The notes: generated from the letters alone by a model not told the origin. DNA of 7,505 bases from Propionivibrio sp. (GCA_003249625.1 QKII01000224.1:1-7505); one strand, 5' to 3'; counted from the stretch's first letter, positions 1 through 6,243 are shown. Numbers and translations: made by a program.

Positions 1-201
1 CTGCGCAATCCAGCCAAGGGTAAAAAACGTAGCGTGCGTTCCGTGATCGGCGAGCATCTGCAGAATGCGTTCCACGTTACCTTCGACCCGGCACGCCTTG
101 GCGTCCCAATGATCGCGCGAGATATAAGGGGCAAACGCCGAAACTTGGAAATAGTCTTCGACGTCAATGGTGAATGCGTTCCTGACAAAGCTTCGCTGCA
201 T
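1..201 (-). CDS. XrtA-associated polysaccharide deacetylase (DUF3473 type), N-terminal part, cut by window edge
   Basis: Translating the minus strand from the ATG at 201 gives 67 residues that run off position 1. The start reads MQRSFVRNAFTIDVEDYFQV, and residues 57-64 read ATFFTLGW. The TIDVEDY block with its acidic residues and the later ATFF strand are the usual opening of the NodB-fold deacetylases found in PEP-CTERM/XrtA EPS clusters. By family knowledge these remove acetyl groups from the polymer or its precursor. The catalytic His motif and the rest of the domain lie outside the window, so activity cannot be judged. The start sits 5 bases after the ATPase stop codon, and a G-rich stretch (AGGACAGGGG) at the end of that gene can act as ribosome binding site. 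This spacing implies the same transcript and translational coupling. Identity is secure from these motifs together with gene order. Confidence 0.9.
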   Translation of the reverse strand, partial: MQRSFVRNAFTIDVEDYFQVSAFAPYISRDHWDAKACRVEGNVERILQMLADHGTHATFFTLGWIAQ

Positions 202-206
202 TCACG

Positions 207-1322
207 TCACCCCTGTCCTTCCTTTTCCGCACGCTGCACACGGATCGAATTGACGAGTTGCTGCAGCAGGCTCAGCGTCGCCGCCGTGCTGCGCTCAATG
301 CGGATCATGCTGCGCTCCAATCGCACGATCCTCTGCTCGCTGATCCCCTGCTTCAAATCCGTAATGGCCTGCAACGCCTCGTCGGCAATCTGCGTATCGA
401 GTTCCAGCCGTGCCAGATTGAGATCCATGATCCCGGTATCGGTGATCCGATTGTCTTGCGGCCGGCTCTCCGCCACTCCGGGCGGGTCGAGCGGAGCAAG
501 CCCCGGCGCCAGGGTTTCTTCGTTAAGTTCCTTGGCAACCTCTTCGACGTCTTCGGCCTTGAACGAGGACTTTTCACCAAGAAGCCCGGAAAGCAGCACC
601 CGGTCACACAGCGAGTTGATCCGCCGCGGCACCCCGCCACTGGCTTTGTGAATTGCCTCAAAGGCACCGGCATCGAACAACGGTGTACCGGTGAAACCAG
701 CGCATTTCAAACGGTGCTCGACGTATCCCCGCGTTTCATCCTCGTCCATCGGACCGATGTGGCAGGCAGCGATCACGCGCTGTCGCAACTGCTGCATATG
801 CGGACTCTGCATGATGCTGCGAAATTCTGGCTGACCGATCAGAAAGCTCTGCAACAGCGCCTGCGTCTCGAACTGGAAATTCGAAAGCATGCGCAATTCC
901 TCTACGGCATGTGGCGTCAGGTTCTGCGCCTCATCAACGATCAGGAGGCAGCGCTTGCCCTGCCGGGTGATATCGACCAGAAATGCTTCCAGGGCCAGCA
1001 GGACATCGGATTTGCCAAGGTTCTTGGTACGCACGCCGAAGGCCGCTGCCACCATGCGCAGCGTATCGTCTGCATCGAGCTGCGTGCTGACCAGATGCGC
1101 GGCCACTACTTTGGCGGAGTCGAGTTTGCTGAGCAGTCCGCGCACGATCGTGGTCTTGCCCGCGCCGACCTCGCCGGTTACGACGATAAACCCTTCGTTC
1201 TGGTGGAGCCCGTATTCCAGATACGCGGTAGCTCGCCGATGCTGCTTGCTGCCGAAGTAGAAATTCGGGTCAGGATTGAGCTGGAATGGTTTGCTGGTCA
1301 GGCCATAAAAGGACTCGTACAT
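207..1322 (-). CDS. XrtA/PEP-CTERM system-associated AAA ATPase (ExeA-like)
   Basis: This is a 371-residue protein. It opens with MYESFYGLTSKPFQLNPDP, the classic start of ExeA/GspA-like ATPases. Walker A is GEVGAGKT at residues 50-57 and Walker B is LLIVDEAQ at 126-133. A GQPEF block lies at 163-167, and the sensor-2-like GGVPRRINSLCDR at 229-241. A Pro-rich linker (about 272-290) leads to a charged, heptad-like C-terminal tail (about 320-366) that probably forms a coiled coil. By family knowledge this is a conserved companion of exosortase A EPS loci whose exact role is unsettled; energising or organising the cell-envelope assembly is the usual inference. No signal peptide or membrane helix is seen, so it is cytoplasmic or peripheral. 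The frame stays open upstream to 1628, but the extra 102 codons lie inside the preceding gene and do not look like protein. The start at 1322 is 8 bases after the previous stop and has only a weak ribosome binding site, so coupling is likely. Confidence 0.93.
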   Translation of the reverse strand: MYESFYGLTSKPFQLNPDPNFYFGSKQHRRATAYLEYGLHQNEGFIVVTGEVGAGKTTIVRGLLSKLDSAKVVAAHLVSTQLDADDTLRMVAAAFGVRTKNLGKSDVLLALEAFLVDITRQGKRCLLIVDEAQNLTPHAVEELRMLSNFQFETQALLQSFLIGQPEFRSIMQSPHMQQLRQRVIAACHIGPMDEDETRGYVEHRLKCAGFTGTPLFDAGAFEAIHKASGGVPRRINSLCDRVLLSGLLGEKSSFKAEDVEEVAKELNEETLAPGLAPLDPPGVAESRPQDNRITDTGIMDLNLARLELDTQIADEALQAITDLKQGISEQRIVRLERSMIRIERSTAATLSLLQQLVNSIRVQRAEKEGQG

Positions 1323-1330
1323 GGTCGCGC

Positions 1331-2872
1331 CTAGAAGCGATGCGAGAACGTACCGGTCACCGCATTCTCGGTATAGTTCGTCGATGCATCGACCTCCGTC
1401 CGTCGGTAACCAACACCAATATTGGTTTTTGGACCGAGTTGGGTCAGGAAATTGACGGTGTATAGATCCTGCACGGTCTCTGCGGTCGAGTTCCCCCGCC
1501 CTTCGCTCTTCAGGCGGGAAACACTCCCGCTCAAAGTCGATAGTGCAGTCAGCTTGTGCGACCAGTTCACGCTGGCACCGGTTTGTCGAACCTGATTGAC
1601 ATTGGCATACTCCGTCCCGGCAAACCACCCCAAACCCGAGCCCTGTGACAGGTTTTCCGAATCGCTTTGGGTTGCTGCGAAGGTCACCGTATTACGCGCA
1701 CCGGAAAGAGCAAACGACAACTCGCGGCGCTTCTGGAGAGTCACTCCAGTCGTCATGAATCCACCCTGCAATTGCGCAGCAGGTGAAACTCCATTGCTTT
1801 GCAGGAAGGCGTTTACAAACGCTGCCCGTGCGGCGGGATCAGGGATCGCCGACTGGAACATGCTATCGAACAAGTCGAAGTAGGTACCTATAGAGCCGGA
1901 TGTTTGGTCCGTCGACGTCACGCTATCTTTCGTCTGCCGGAATTTCCAAGCCGTACGTGCCGTGCGGTGGGTGAAGCTGATGTTGTCGCTATCTCCAAAG
2001 AAGCGTTTTTCCCGGGAGGCCGAAAGCAATGTTCTGTCGGTCGGCGACCAATCGAAACCGAGTCCCTTAATGGTGTGCGATTGTTTGTCGATGCTCGCGT
2101 AATCGTTCGATTCGCGCCCTCCAATGAGGGAAACGCGAAACTGCGGATCGAATTTATAGGTCAGAACACCACGCAGCAAATCGGCTTCGTTCTCTCGCCC
2201 ATTGCTGAACTCCGATTTCTGCGTATTGGCGTCAATAGCCCAGGCGAACCTTGACAATTGAGGAGTCCCCTTCAATCGCGCCACGACACTTCGCGTCGTG
2301 GTGTCATAGGAATTGCTTGTATCGGTGGTCGTCCTGGCGAGGTTGTAACGTAGCTCGTATTCCGTCGAGGCGCCGAACATCCCCTTGAAATACGGGGAGA
2401 AACGATACGTCGAGGTCTCGGTGGTATTGCTGCTGCTGTTGGTATCGACACTGGAGTCCGTTGCCGCGCGGAAGGCCGACAGGTTCTGTTGCGAGATCGA
2501 GGCATTCGCATCGATGAAAAACAAATCTTCCAGCGCCTCAAGCGTACCCGCGGCGTTCAGGGAATTCTGGTGGCCGTTCCTCGATGAATCGTCGGAGTAA
2601 TACAGGTTGTGCAGCCGGTAATCGAAACGCACCTTGACGCGATCGCCCGTTCCGACGACGTTGATTCCAGGGGCGATATCCGTAATCAGGGAACTCGTCC
2701 GATGGTTCTCGACGTGATCTACGTTGTCGGTCATCGTTTCGTTAACCGATAACGACGGTGTAATTGTCCATTCACCGGCAGACACCGGTAGCACGATCGC
2801 GGACAGTACGACCGCCGACAATGCAGGAACGAGATTACGCACCCGTGCTGCCATAGCCGTATCCGTAGCCAT
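1331..2872 (-). CDS. PEP-CTERM system-associated outer-membrane beta-barrel protein (TIGR03016-like)
   Basis: The 513-residue reading starts at the ATG at 2872. A second in-frame ATG at 2854 gives 507 residues and a neater signal peptide: MAARVR, a hydrophobic core, then cleavage after PVSA before GEW. The mature protein is rich in Ser, Thr and Asn, with alternating hydrophobic/polar strands and regular aromatic girdle residues. It ends in Phe (SHRF), as expected for a protein folded by the BAM machinery. A block YFDLFDSMF...IPDPAARA at about 331-350 is typical of this family, which accompanies the kinase in XrtA loci. The likely role is an outer-membrane component of EPS export or secretion, inferred from company rather than proven. 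The start region overlaps the natural Tyr-tail coding of the kinase in another frame. In this sequence the same frame continues upstream into the kinase. No strong ribosome binding site precedes either ATG, which fits translational coupling. The stop is 8 bases before the ATPase start. Confidence 0.85.
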   Translation of the reverse strand: MATDTAMAARVRNLVPALSAVVLSAIVLPVSAGEWTITPSLSVNETMTDNVDHVENHRTSSLITDIAPGINVVGTGDRVKVRFDYRLHNLYYSDDSSRNGHQNSLNAAGTLEALEDLFFIDANASISQQNLSAFRAATDSSVDTNSSSNTTETSTYRFSPYFKGMFGASTEYELRYNLARTTTDTSNSYDTTTRSVVARLKGTPQLSRFAWAIDANTQKSEFSNGRENEADLLRGVLTYKFDPQFRVSLIGGRESNDYASIDKQSHTIKGLGFDWSPTDRTLLSASREKRFFGDSDNISFTHRTARTAWKFRQTKDSVTSTDQTSGSIGTYFDLFDSMFQSAIPDPAARAAFVNAFLQSNGVSPAAQLQGGFMTTGVTLQKRRELSFALSGARNTVTFAATQSDSENLSQGSGLGWFAGTEYANVNQVRQTGASVNWSHKLTALSTLSGSVSRLKSEGRGNSTAETVQDLYTVNFLTQLGPKTNIGVGYRRTEVDASTNYTENAVTGTFSHRF

Positions 2873-3796
2873 ACCATACCCATAGCCGTATTCGTCCTTC
2901 GTCACAGTTTTCGACTGGTTGAGCACCATCAGCCTGACCGGGCATCCTTCTATCGCTGCCAATGCGTGCTTGATGTCCGAATGCGTCGTACTCTCGGACT
3001 TGACCACCATCACAACCTGCCCCATGTGCGATGCCAGCGTCCTGGCCTCGGTCGTTACCAGCAAGGGCGGCGAGTCAAATATGATGATCCGGTCCGAGTA
3101 ACGATGGGCCATGTCTTTCAGCAGTCTACCCATGGCATCGCTGGCAAGAAGTTCCGTGGCGCGTGGATGTTGCGTTCCGCTCGGCAGGATGGTCAGCTTG
3201 TCAATGTTGGTTCGCAGCAGCACGTCCGACAACTGAATAGAATCATCGACGAGAACGTCCAGCAATCCTTTTGCCGGCGCCAGTCCCATCCGGCTCAGCA
3301 AGGTAGGACGCGCGACGTCGGCATCCACCAGCATTACGGTATTGTCGAGTTCCATGGCAATACTGATCGCGAGGTTAGCCGCGGTAAACGTTTTTCCCTC
3401 ACCAGGGAGGGCACTGGTTACCATGATCAGATTGCCATCCCTGATTTGCGCTGCACTCTTCCCCGTTGCGTTGTCAATCAACGGACGCTTGATGACGCGA
3501 AACTCGTCCGACAGCCTGGAACGCTGGGCATCCGGACGAATGAACCCGGAAGCATGCATCACGTTGAGATCAATTTCCACACGCCGCGACATGACCATTT
3601 CGGGGCTCTGAAGCTCCGCAGCTTCCTCGACACCACCACTGCGATCGGCCGAAGGTGCGCCCTGCACAGGCGAAGTCGCCTGAGTCGGCAAATCCGCGGC
3701 TTTTTCTGGTGATGCTGGCGGTGCTGTCTCGGGAATGTCGACACCGGCTTTCCTGAGTTGCTCCAGACGCTGGGCTGCTTGCTCAATAAGACTCAT
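1331..3796 (-). CDS. Continuous 821-codon frame joining the tyrosine autokinase and the outer-membrane protein (probable frameshift fusion)
   Basis: As the bases stand, one uninterrupted frame runs from the kinase ATG at 3796 to the TAG at 1331. Residues 1-308 are the kinase. Residues 309-821 are the outer-membrane protein, including a complete internal signal peptide at about 315-340. An automatic gene caller would report this as a single protein. A real fusion makes poor cell-biological sense: a cytoplasmic kinase would precede a Sec signal and a beta barrel, and the kinase would keep only three of its clustered tyrosines. Adding one base near 2873-2876 restores an ordinary kinase end and leaves the outer-membrane gene with its own start. 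I therefore list the two genes separately as well. A genuine fused product, or internal initiation at 2872 or 2854 in a strain with a real deletion, cannot be excluded. Confidence 0.5.
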   Translation of the reverse strand: MSLIEQAAQRLEQLRKAGVDIPETAPPASPEKAADLPTQATSPVQGAPSADRSGGVEEAAELQSPEMVMSRRVEIDLNVMHASGFIRPDAQRSRLSDEFRVIKRPLIDNATGKSAAQIRDGNLIMVTSALPGEGKTFTAANLAISIAMELDNTVMLVDADVARPTLLSRMGLAPAKGLLDVLVDDSIQLSDVLLRTNIDKLTILPSGTQHPRATELLASDAMGRLLKDMAHRYSDRIIIFDSPPLLVTTEARTLASHMGQVVMVVKSESTTHSDIKHALAAIEGCPVRLMVLNQSKTVTKDEYGYGYGMATDTAMAARVRNLVPALSAVVLSAIVLPVSAGEWTITPSLSVNETMTDNVDHVENHRTSSLITDIAPGINVVGTGDRVKVRFDYRLHNLYYSDDSSRNGHQNSLNAAGTLEALEDLFFIDANASISQQNLSAFRAATDSSVDTNSSSNTTETSTYRFSPYFKGMFGASTEYELRYNLARTTTDTSNSYDTTTRSVVARLKGTPQLSRFAWAIDANTQKSEFSNGRENEADLLRGVLTYKFDPQFRVSLIGGRESNDYASIDKQSHTIKGLGFDWSPTDRTLLSASREKRFFGDSDNISFTHRTARTAWKFRQTKDSVTSTDQTSGSIGTYFDLFDSMFQSAIPDPAARAAFVNAFLQSNGVSPAAQLQGGFMTTGVTLQKRRELSFALSGARNTVTFAATQSDSENLSQGSGLGWFAGTEYANVNQVRQTGASVNWSHKLTALSTLSGSVSRLKSEGRGNSTAETVQDLYTVNFLTQLGPKTNIGVGYRRTEVDASTNYTENAVTGTFSHRF
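2835..3796 (-). CDS. XrtA-associated tyrosine autokinase (BY-kinase, CpsD/CapB type), frame broken in its Tyr-rich tail
   Basis: This is a cytoplasmic P-loop kinase that phosphorylates its own C-terminal tyrosine cluster. By family knowledge it works with the separate chain-length protein to control EPS polymerisation and export. It opens MSLIEQAAQRLEQLRKAG, followed by a Pro/Ala linker (about 22-66) and the VEIDL and EFRVIKRPL blocks (73-106). Walker A is ALPGEGKT (129-136), Walker A' is LVDAD (156-160), and Walker B is IIIFDSPP (237-244). The tail DEYGYGYG (301-308) begins the Tyr cluster. In the current frame it then reads into the next gene. One base later in frame, from 2873, it continues YGYGYGYGSTGA to a TAA at 2837-2835. 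That would give about 320 residues and seven clustered tyrosines, a normal size and end for the family. A strong ribosome binding site (GAGGA) precedes the start. The gene follows the chain-length determinant directly, in the usual order. Confidence 0.85.
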
Positions 3797-3798
3797 CG

Positions 3799-5358
3799 CT
3801 AATCCTCAAACCGTGCGGGATGACAAGAAAAACAACAGTGCAATCCCGGCACCGTATGAAGCACGGAAAAAGCAACGAAAAAGAGCCGTAGGCCGCGTTT
3901 CTCCCGAGCGAGTTCAGCTCTCGACATGCTTCGCGAAACCACACCGAGCAGCGGCAACCCCGAAATTTCCCTCAACCCGCGCGCATCGAAAAACACCGGA
4001 CGAACCTGGCTCGCCACAAAGGAAGCGAAGAAACCGGCACCCAGCGCAAGAACGAATGTCAATGGCAACAAGAGCATCCTGTTCGGTGCCACGGGTTTTG
4101 GTGCCACTCGCGGTGGATCGATCAATCGGAAATCAACACCGGCCGCAGCCGCATCCATATCTCCGGAGATCGTTGCCGACTCTCGGCGCGCAACAAGACT
4201 GTCGTAATTTTTCTTGTTGATGTCGTAATCGCGATTAAGCTGAGTGAGTTCGGCTTCGATCTGCGGAATCATTTTCATCGCGTCCTTCAGTTCGTCATAC
4301 CGTTTCTGGTACTCGGCGACCCGCACGCGCAACGAGGCCACCGTCGCCTCATTCTCCGCTAGAGAAATTTTAAGCTGCTGATAGACCGGATTGGTATTGG
4401 CCACGGATGCCGGACTCGACAACGCGGCCTTTTTACGTGCGGCTATTTCGCTCTTTTTCTGCTCTTCCAACTCGCCAATCATGCGGCGGGTCCCAACGAC
4501 GTCGGGATGACGGTCGGTAAAGCGCTGCAAGAGGCCATCGAGATTCTTTTTCAACGTATCGATCCGGCCATCAATCTCCGGAATCGAAATACCAGACGTC
4601 GTTTCCGGCGCTTCAGGTAACAGAACCGGCTCTTCTCCGAGGATCTGTCGCTTGAGCGCATCACGCGAGTTTTCCGCCTCGCGCAGTTCGAGCTTGGCAC
4701 GCTCCAAGGCTGCTGTTACCTCGCTGATGCGCCCGAAATAGTCCTTGCCGTCCGAAGTCTGCAATGACAGATGTTTGATTTTGAATTCCTTGAGCCGGTT
4801 CTCTGCCTCTTCCAATTTGTTCTGATAGACCAAGATCTGCTCGTCGATGAATTTTTTCGCCGTATCCGTATCCTTGCGTTTTTCCCCCAAGCCCGATTCG
4901 ACAAAGATCGAAACCAGCGACTGCACGACACGTTTAGCCTTCTCTGGATCCGGTTCCGCATACGATAACGTGTAAAGGTTGTCGCGCCCCACACTCTTGA
5001 TCGTCAGCGCCTTCATGAGTCCTTCGACAAGGGATTCCTGCTCTGCCTTTGTTTTTATTGCCAGGTCAAGGTCAGCCATCCGCACCAGTTTTTCCACATT
5101 GGGGCGACTGATAAGCGTCCGGCTCAGGATCATGATCTGCTGATCTATATTGGGCTGGATTGCGAGGCCGGACATCAGAGGCTTGAGTATCGACTGCGTA
5201 TCCACGTAAATCCGCGCCGATGCCTCATATTTATCGGGGATACGAAAAACAACGGCCACGGCAATCGCCCCAACGAGCCAGGCCATACCCACCCCAAGCC
5301 ATCGGTGCTTCCACATGCCGCGCAGGATAGTCGTGACCTGCCGTAGGATTTCATCCAT
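3799..5358 (-). CDS. XrtA system polysaccharide chain-length determinant (Wzz/GumC-type), C-terminus probably frameshifted
   Basis: As read, this is 519 residues. By family knowledge it is an inner-membrane polysaccharide co-polymerase that sets EPS chain length and activates the partner kinase. An N-terminal Wzz region includes a membrane helix at about 20-40, followed by the KYEASARIYVDTQSIL block. Long periplasmic coiled-coil stretches cover about 165-240, 265-310 and 330-395. The conserved NKKNYDSLVARRESA motif is at 381-395, and a second helix spans about 428-450. A cytoplasmic segment (REISGLPLLGVVS) then leads to a third hydrophobic stretch at LRLFFVAFSVL (490-500). After residue 500 the frame reads an implausible His/Cys-rich tail. 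A shifted frame from 3859 reads SYGAGIALLFFLSSRTV and stops at TGA 3808-3806, completing a membrane helix and giving 517 residues. A one-base loss near 3859-3870 is therefore likely. The ATG at 5358 gives the family-like start MDEILRQ, but its ribosome binding site is poor. Confidence 0.92.
   Translation of the reverse strand: MDEILRQVTTILRGMWKHRWLGVGMAWLVGAIAVAVVFRIPDKYEASARIYVDTQSILKPLMSGLAIQPNIDQQIMILSRTLISRPNVEKLVRMADLDLAIKTKAEQESLVEGLMKALTIKSVGRDNLYTLSYAEPDPEKAKRVVQSLVSIFVESGLGEKRKDTDTAKKFIDEQILVYQNKLEEAENRLKEFKIKHLSLQTSDGKDYFGRISEVTAALERAKLELREAENSRDALKRQILGEEPVLLPEAPETTSGISIPEIDGRIDTLKKNLDGLLQRFTDRHPDVVGTRRMIGELEEQKKSEIAARKKAALSSPASVANTNPVYQQLKISLAENEATVASLRVRVAEYQKRYDELKDAMKMIPQIEAELTQLNRDYDINKKNYDSLVARRESATISGDMDAAAAGVDFRLIDPPRVAPKPVAPNRMLLLPLTFVLALGAGFFASFVASQVRPVFFDARGLREISGLPLLGVVSRSMSRAELAREKRGLRLFFVAFSVLHTVPGLHCCFSCHPARFED
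3803..3807 (-). promoter_or_regulatory. Ribosome binding site of the tyrosine kinase
   Basis: GAGGA lies 6 bases before the ATG at 3796 on the minus strand, which fixes the kinase start. It coincides with the end of the chain-length gene. In the restored frame the TGA at 3808-3806 overlaps it, giving close stop/start coupling. In the unrestored frame the TAG at 3801-3799 lies between the site and the ATG. Confidence 0.75.
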
Positions 5359-5390
5359 CGGTAATAGTATTTCGCAAAAAGGTTACAAGC

Positions 5391-5416
5391 GCATTGCGAC
5401 CCAAAGGCCGCAATGC
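5391..5416 (-). promoter_or_regulatory. Intergenic hairpin between the export and chain-length genes
   Basis: On the transcribed strand an 8-base arm GCATTGCG pairs perfectly with CGCAATGC. Two further G-C pairs and one G-U pair extend it to an 11-bp stem closed by a UUUG tetraloop. It begins about 17 bases after the export gene stop and ends 32 bases before the chain-length ATG. A TTTTT run lies about 11 bases beyond the stem, too far for a standard intrinsic terminator, and the operon clearly continues. Possible roles are mRNA stabilisation, a processing site or partial attenuation that sets relative gene dosage. The role is inference; the fold is visible. Confidence 0.6.
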
Positions 5417-5433
5417 ATGAGAAAACCAGACGC

Positions 5434-6069
5434 TTAGAACCAGCTACGCGGGATGATCAGAACATCACCCGGCTTCATGTCGACGTTGGCCGAAACATCG
5501 CCACGCTTGATCAGGTCCGACACGCGAACGCTGTACTGCTTGTCGCTCTCGGAGGTCCGCAGCAGCGTCGTGCTGTTGCCATCGGCGAAATCGGTCAGAC
5601 CGCCCACGGCGATCATCACGTCCAGCAACGTCATCTTCTGCTTGTATGGCAGTGTCTGCGGTTTACCAGCCTCACCCACTACGCGGATCTGTTCGCTGTA
5701 GGGGCCGACGAACTGTGTCACGACCACGGTAACCACCGGATCGCGGATGTACTTTCCGAGTTCCTTCTCGATATCACGTGCGAGCGTTGACGCATCCTTG
5801 CCCATCGCAACGAGATCTTCGACCAGCGGTGCGGCAATCTTCCCGTCGGGCCGCACCGGGACGGACATGGAAAGCTCAGGATTCCGCCAGACGACGATAT
5901 TGACTGCATCCCCCGGACCGATGATGTAGTTATAGCTCGAAGACGCGGCAGCGGATGGCGCGGGAGGAATATCTGGCCCGGTCGCGCAGCCAAACACCGC
6001 TACGCCGAGTATCCCAACGACGATCCAGCGAATCATCGCAACAACTCTGCTTCTCACGCCGACAGACAT
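5434..6069 (-). CDS. XrtA/PEP-CTERM system exopolysaccharide export lipoprotein (Wza/KpsD-like, short form)
   Basis: This is a 211-residue outer-membrane polysaccharide export protein. A basic N-terminus and hydrophobic core (13-27) lead to a lipobox-like VFGC with Cys28 as the probable lipidation site. A Pro/Ala/Ser linker follows. The Poly_export domain runs from YNYIIGPGDAVNIVVW (46-61) through VPVRPDGKI to about 120. A single SLBB-like domain spans about 127-180, and the C-terminus PGDVLIIPRSWF is characteristic of the XrtA-locus branch. It is shorter than Wza and lacks a C-terminal amphipathic transmembrane helix, so the actual pore may need another protein. The beta-barrel protein downstream is one candidate, by inference. 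An internal ATG at 6036 (residue 12) would also give a good signal peptide. The strong ribosome binding site before 6069 favours the longer form. It is the first gene of the EPS run after a 199-base gap. Confidence 0.93.
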   Translation of the reverse strand: MSVGVRSRVVAMIRWIVVGILGVAVFGCATGPDIPPAPSAAASSSYNYIIGPGDAVNIVVWRNPELSMSVPVRPDGKIAAPLVEDLVAMGKDASTLARDIEKELGKYIRDPVVTVVVTQFVGPYSEQIRVVGEAGKPQTLPYKQKMTLLDVMIAVGGLTDFADGNSTTLLRTSESDKQYSVRVSDLIKRGDVSANVDMKPGDVLIIPRSWF

Positions 6070-6205
6070 TTCATTCTCCTTTGGCAGCTGTCCAGATATG
6101 AAGAAAAGATAACATTAAGGTTTAAATCTTATCCGAAAAGTTCTGATTCAAATAAATAAATATACGCCGCAGCTAAACTACACCGTTCCCGCAGGCAGAA
6201 AAAGC
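6070..6205 (-). promoter_or_regulatory. AT-rich upstream region, probable promoter region of the EPS operon
   Basis: This gap before the first EPS gene is clearly richer in A and T than the flanking genes and holds no credible coding sequence. It is the natural place for the operon promoter. I found no clean sigma-70 pair: TTGAAT and TAAGAT occur on the minus strand but only 14 bases apart, and TATATT further upstream has no good partner. An imperfect palindrome (AAGATTTAAACCTT, inside outer arms GATAA/TTATC) at 6108-6133 could be an operator. The promoter call is inference from position and composition. Confidence 0.4.
6076..6080 (-). promoter_or_regulatory. Ribosome binding site of the export lipoprotein
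   Basis: AGGAG, within CAAAGGAGAATGAA, lies 6 bases before the ATG at 6069 on the minus strand. It is one of the two strongest Shine-Dalgarno matches in the window (the other precedes the kinase). It decides the start at 6069 over the internal ATG at 6036. Confidence 0.8.
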
Positions 6206-6243
6206 AAAAAATCATATACGCATACGCGACACCATACGCGTAT
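6206..6243 (-). terminator. Candidate intrinsic terminator after the ABC permease
   Basis: On the minus strand ATACGCG (6243-6237) can pair with CGCGTAT (6228-6222). Alternatively ATACGC (6243-6238) can pair with GCGTAT (6221-6216), which lies 4 bases before a run of six T residues (6211-6206). It sits 25 bases after the permease stop codon at 6269. The stem is short and partly AT, and the two pairings compete, so strength is uncertain. The position between two transcription units supports the call. Confidence 0.4.
6221..6240. repeat. Direct repeat CATACGCG with 12-base spacing, second copy inside a palindrome
   Basis: CATACGCG occurs at 6221-6228 and again at 6233-6240, so the two copies are 12 bases apart, close to one helical turn. 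The second copy overlaps the perfect palindrome ATACGCGTAT at 6234-6243. A related half-unit, ATACGC at 6216-6221, lies just to the left. This could be a regulator site or simply part of the candidate terminator. Confidence 0.5.

Noticed and set aside
258..1334. 358-codon open frame on the plus strand
   Set aside because: It is the antisense shadow of the ATPase, shows no recognisable domain, and the minus-strand protein has clear Walker motifs.
1323..1628. Upstream extension of the ATPase frame by 102 codons
   Set aside because: It overlaps the 3' end of the outer-membrane protein gene, reads as low-plausibility Cys/Arg-rich sequence, and the family start MYESFYGL lies at 1322.
2865..2897. 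Programmed -1 ribosomal frameshift site in the Tyr-Gly codons
   Set aside because: No X-XXY-YYZ slippery heptamer and no clear downstream stem or pseudoknot was seen; a base loss explains the frames more simply.
2966..3712. 248-codon open frame on the plus strand
   Set aside because: It lies antisense to the kinase P-loop region; its composition is that of a reverse-strand shadow and no motif was seen.
6126..6151. Sigma-70 promoter TTGAAT/TAAGAT on the minus strand
   Set aside because: The spacer is only 14 bases, outside the workable 16-18 range, so it is not called as a promoter.
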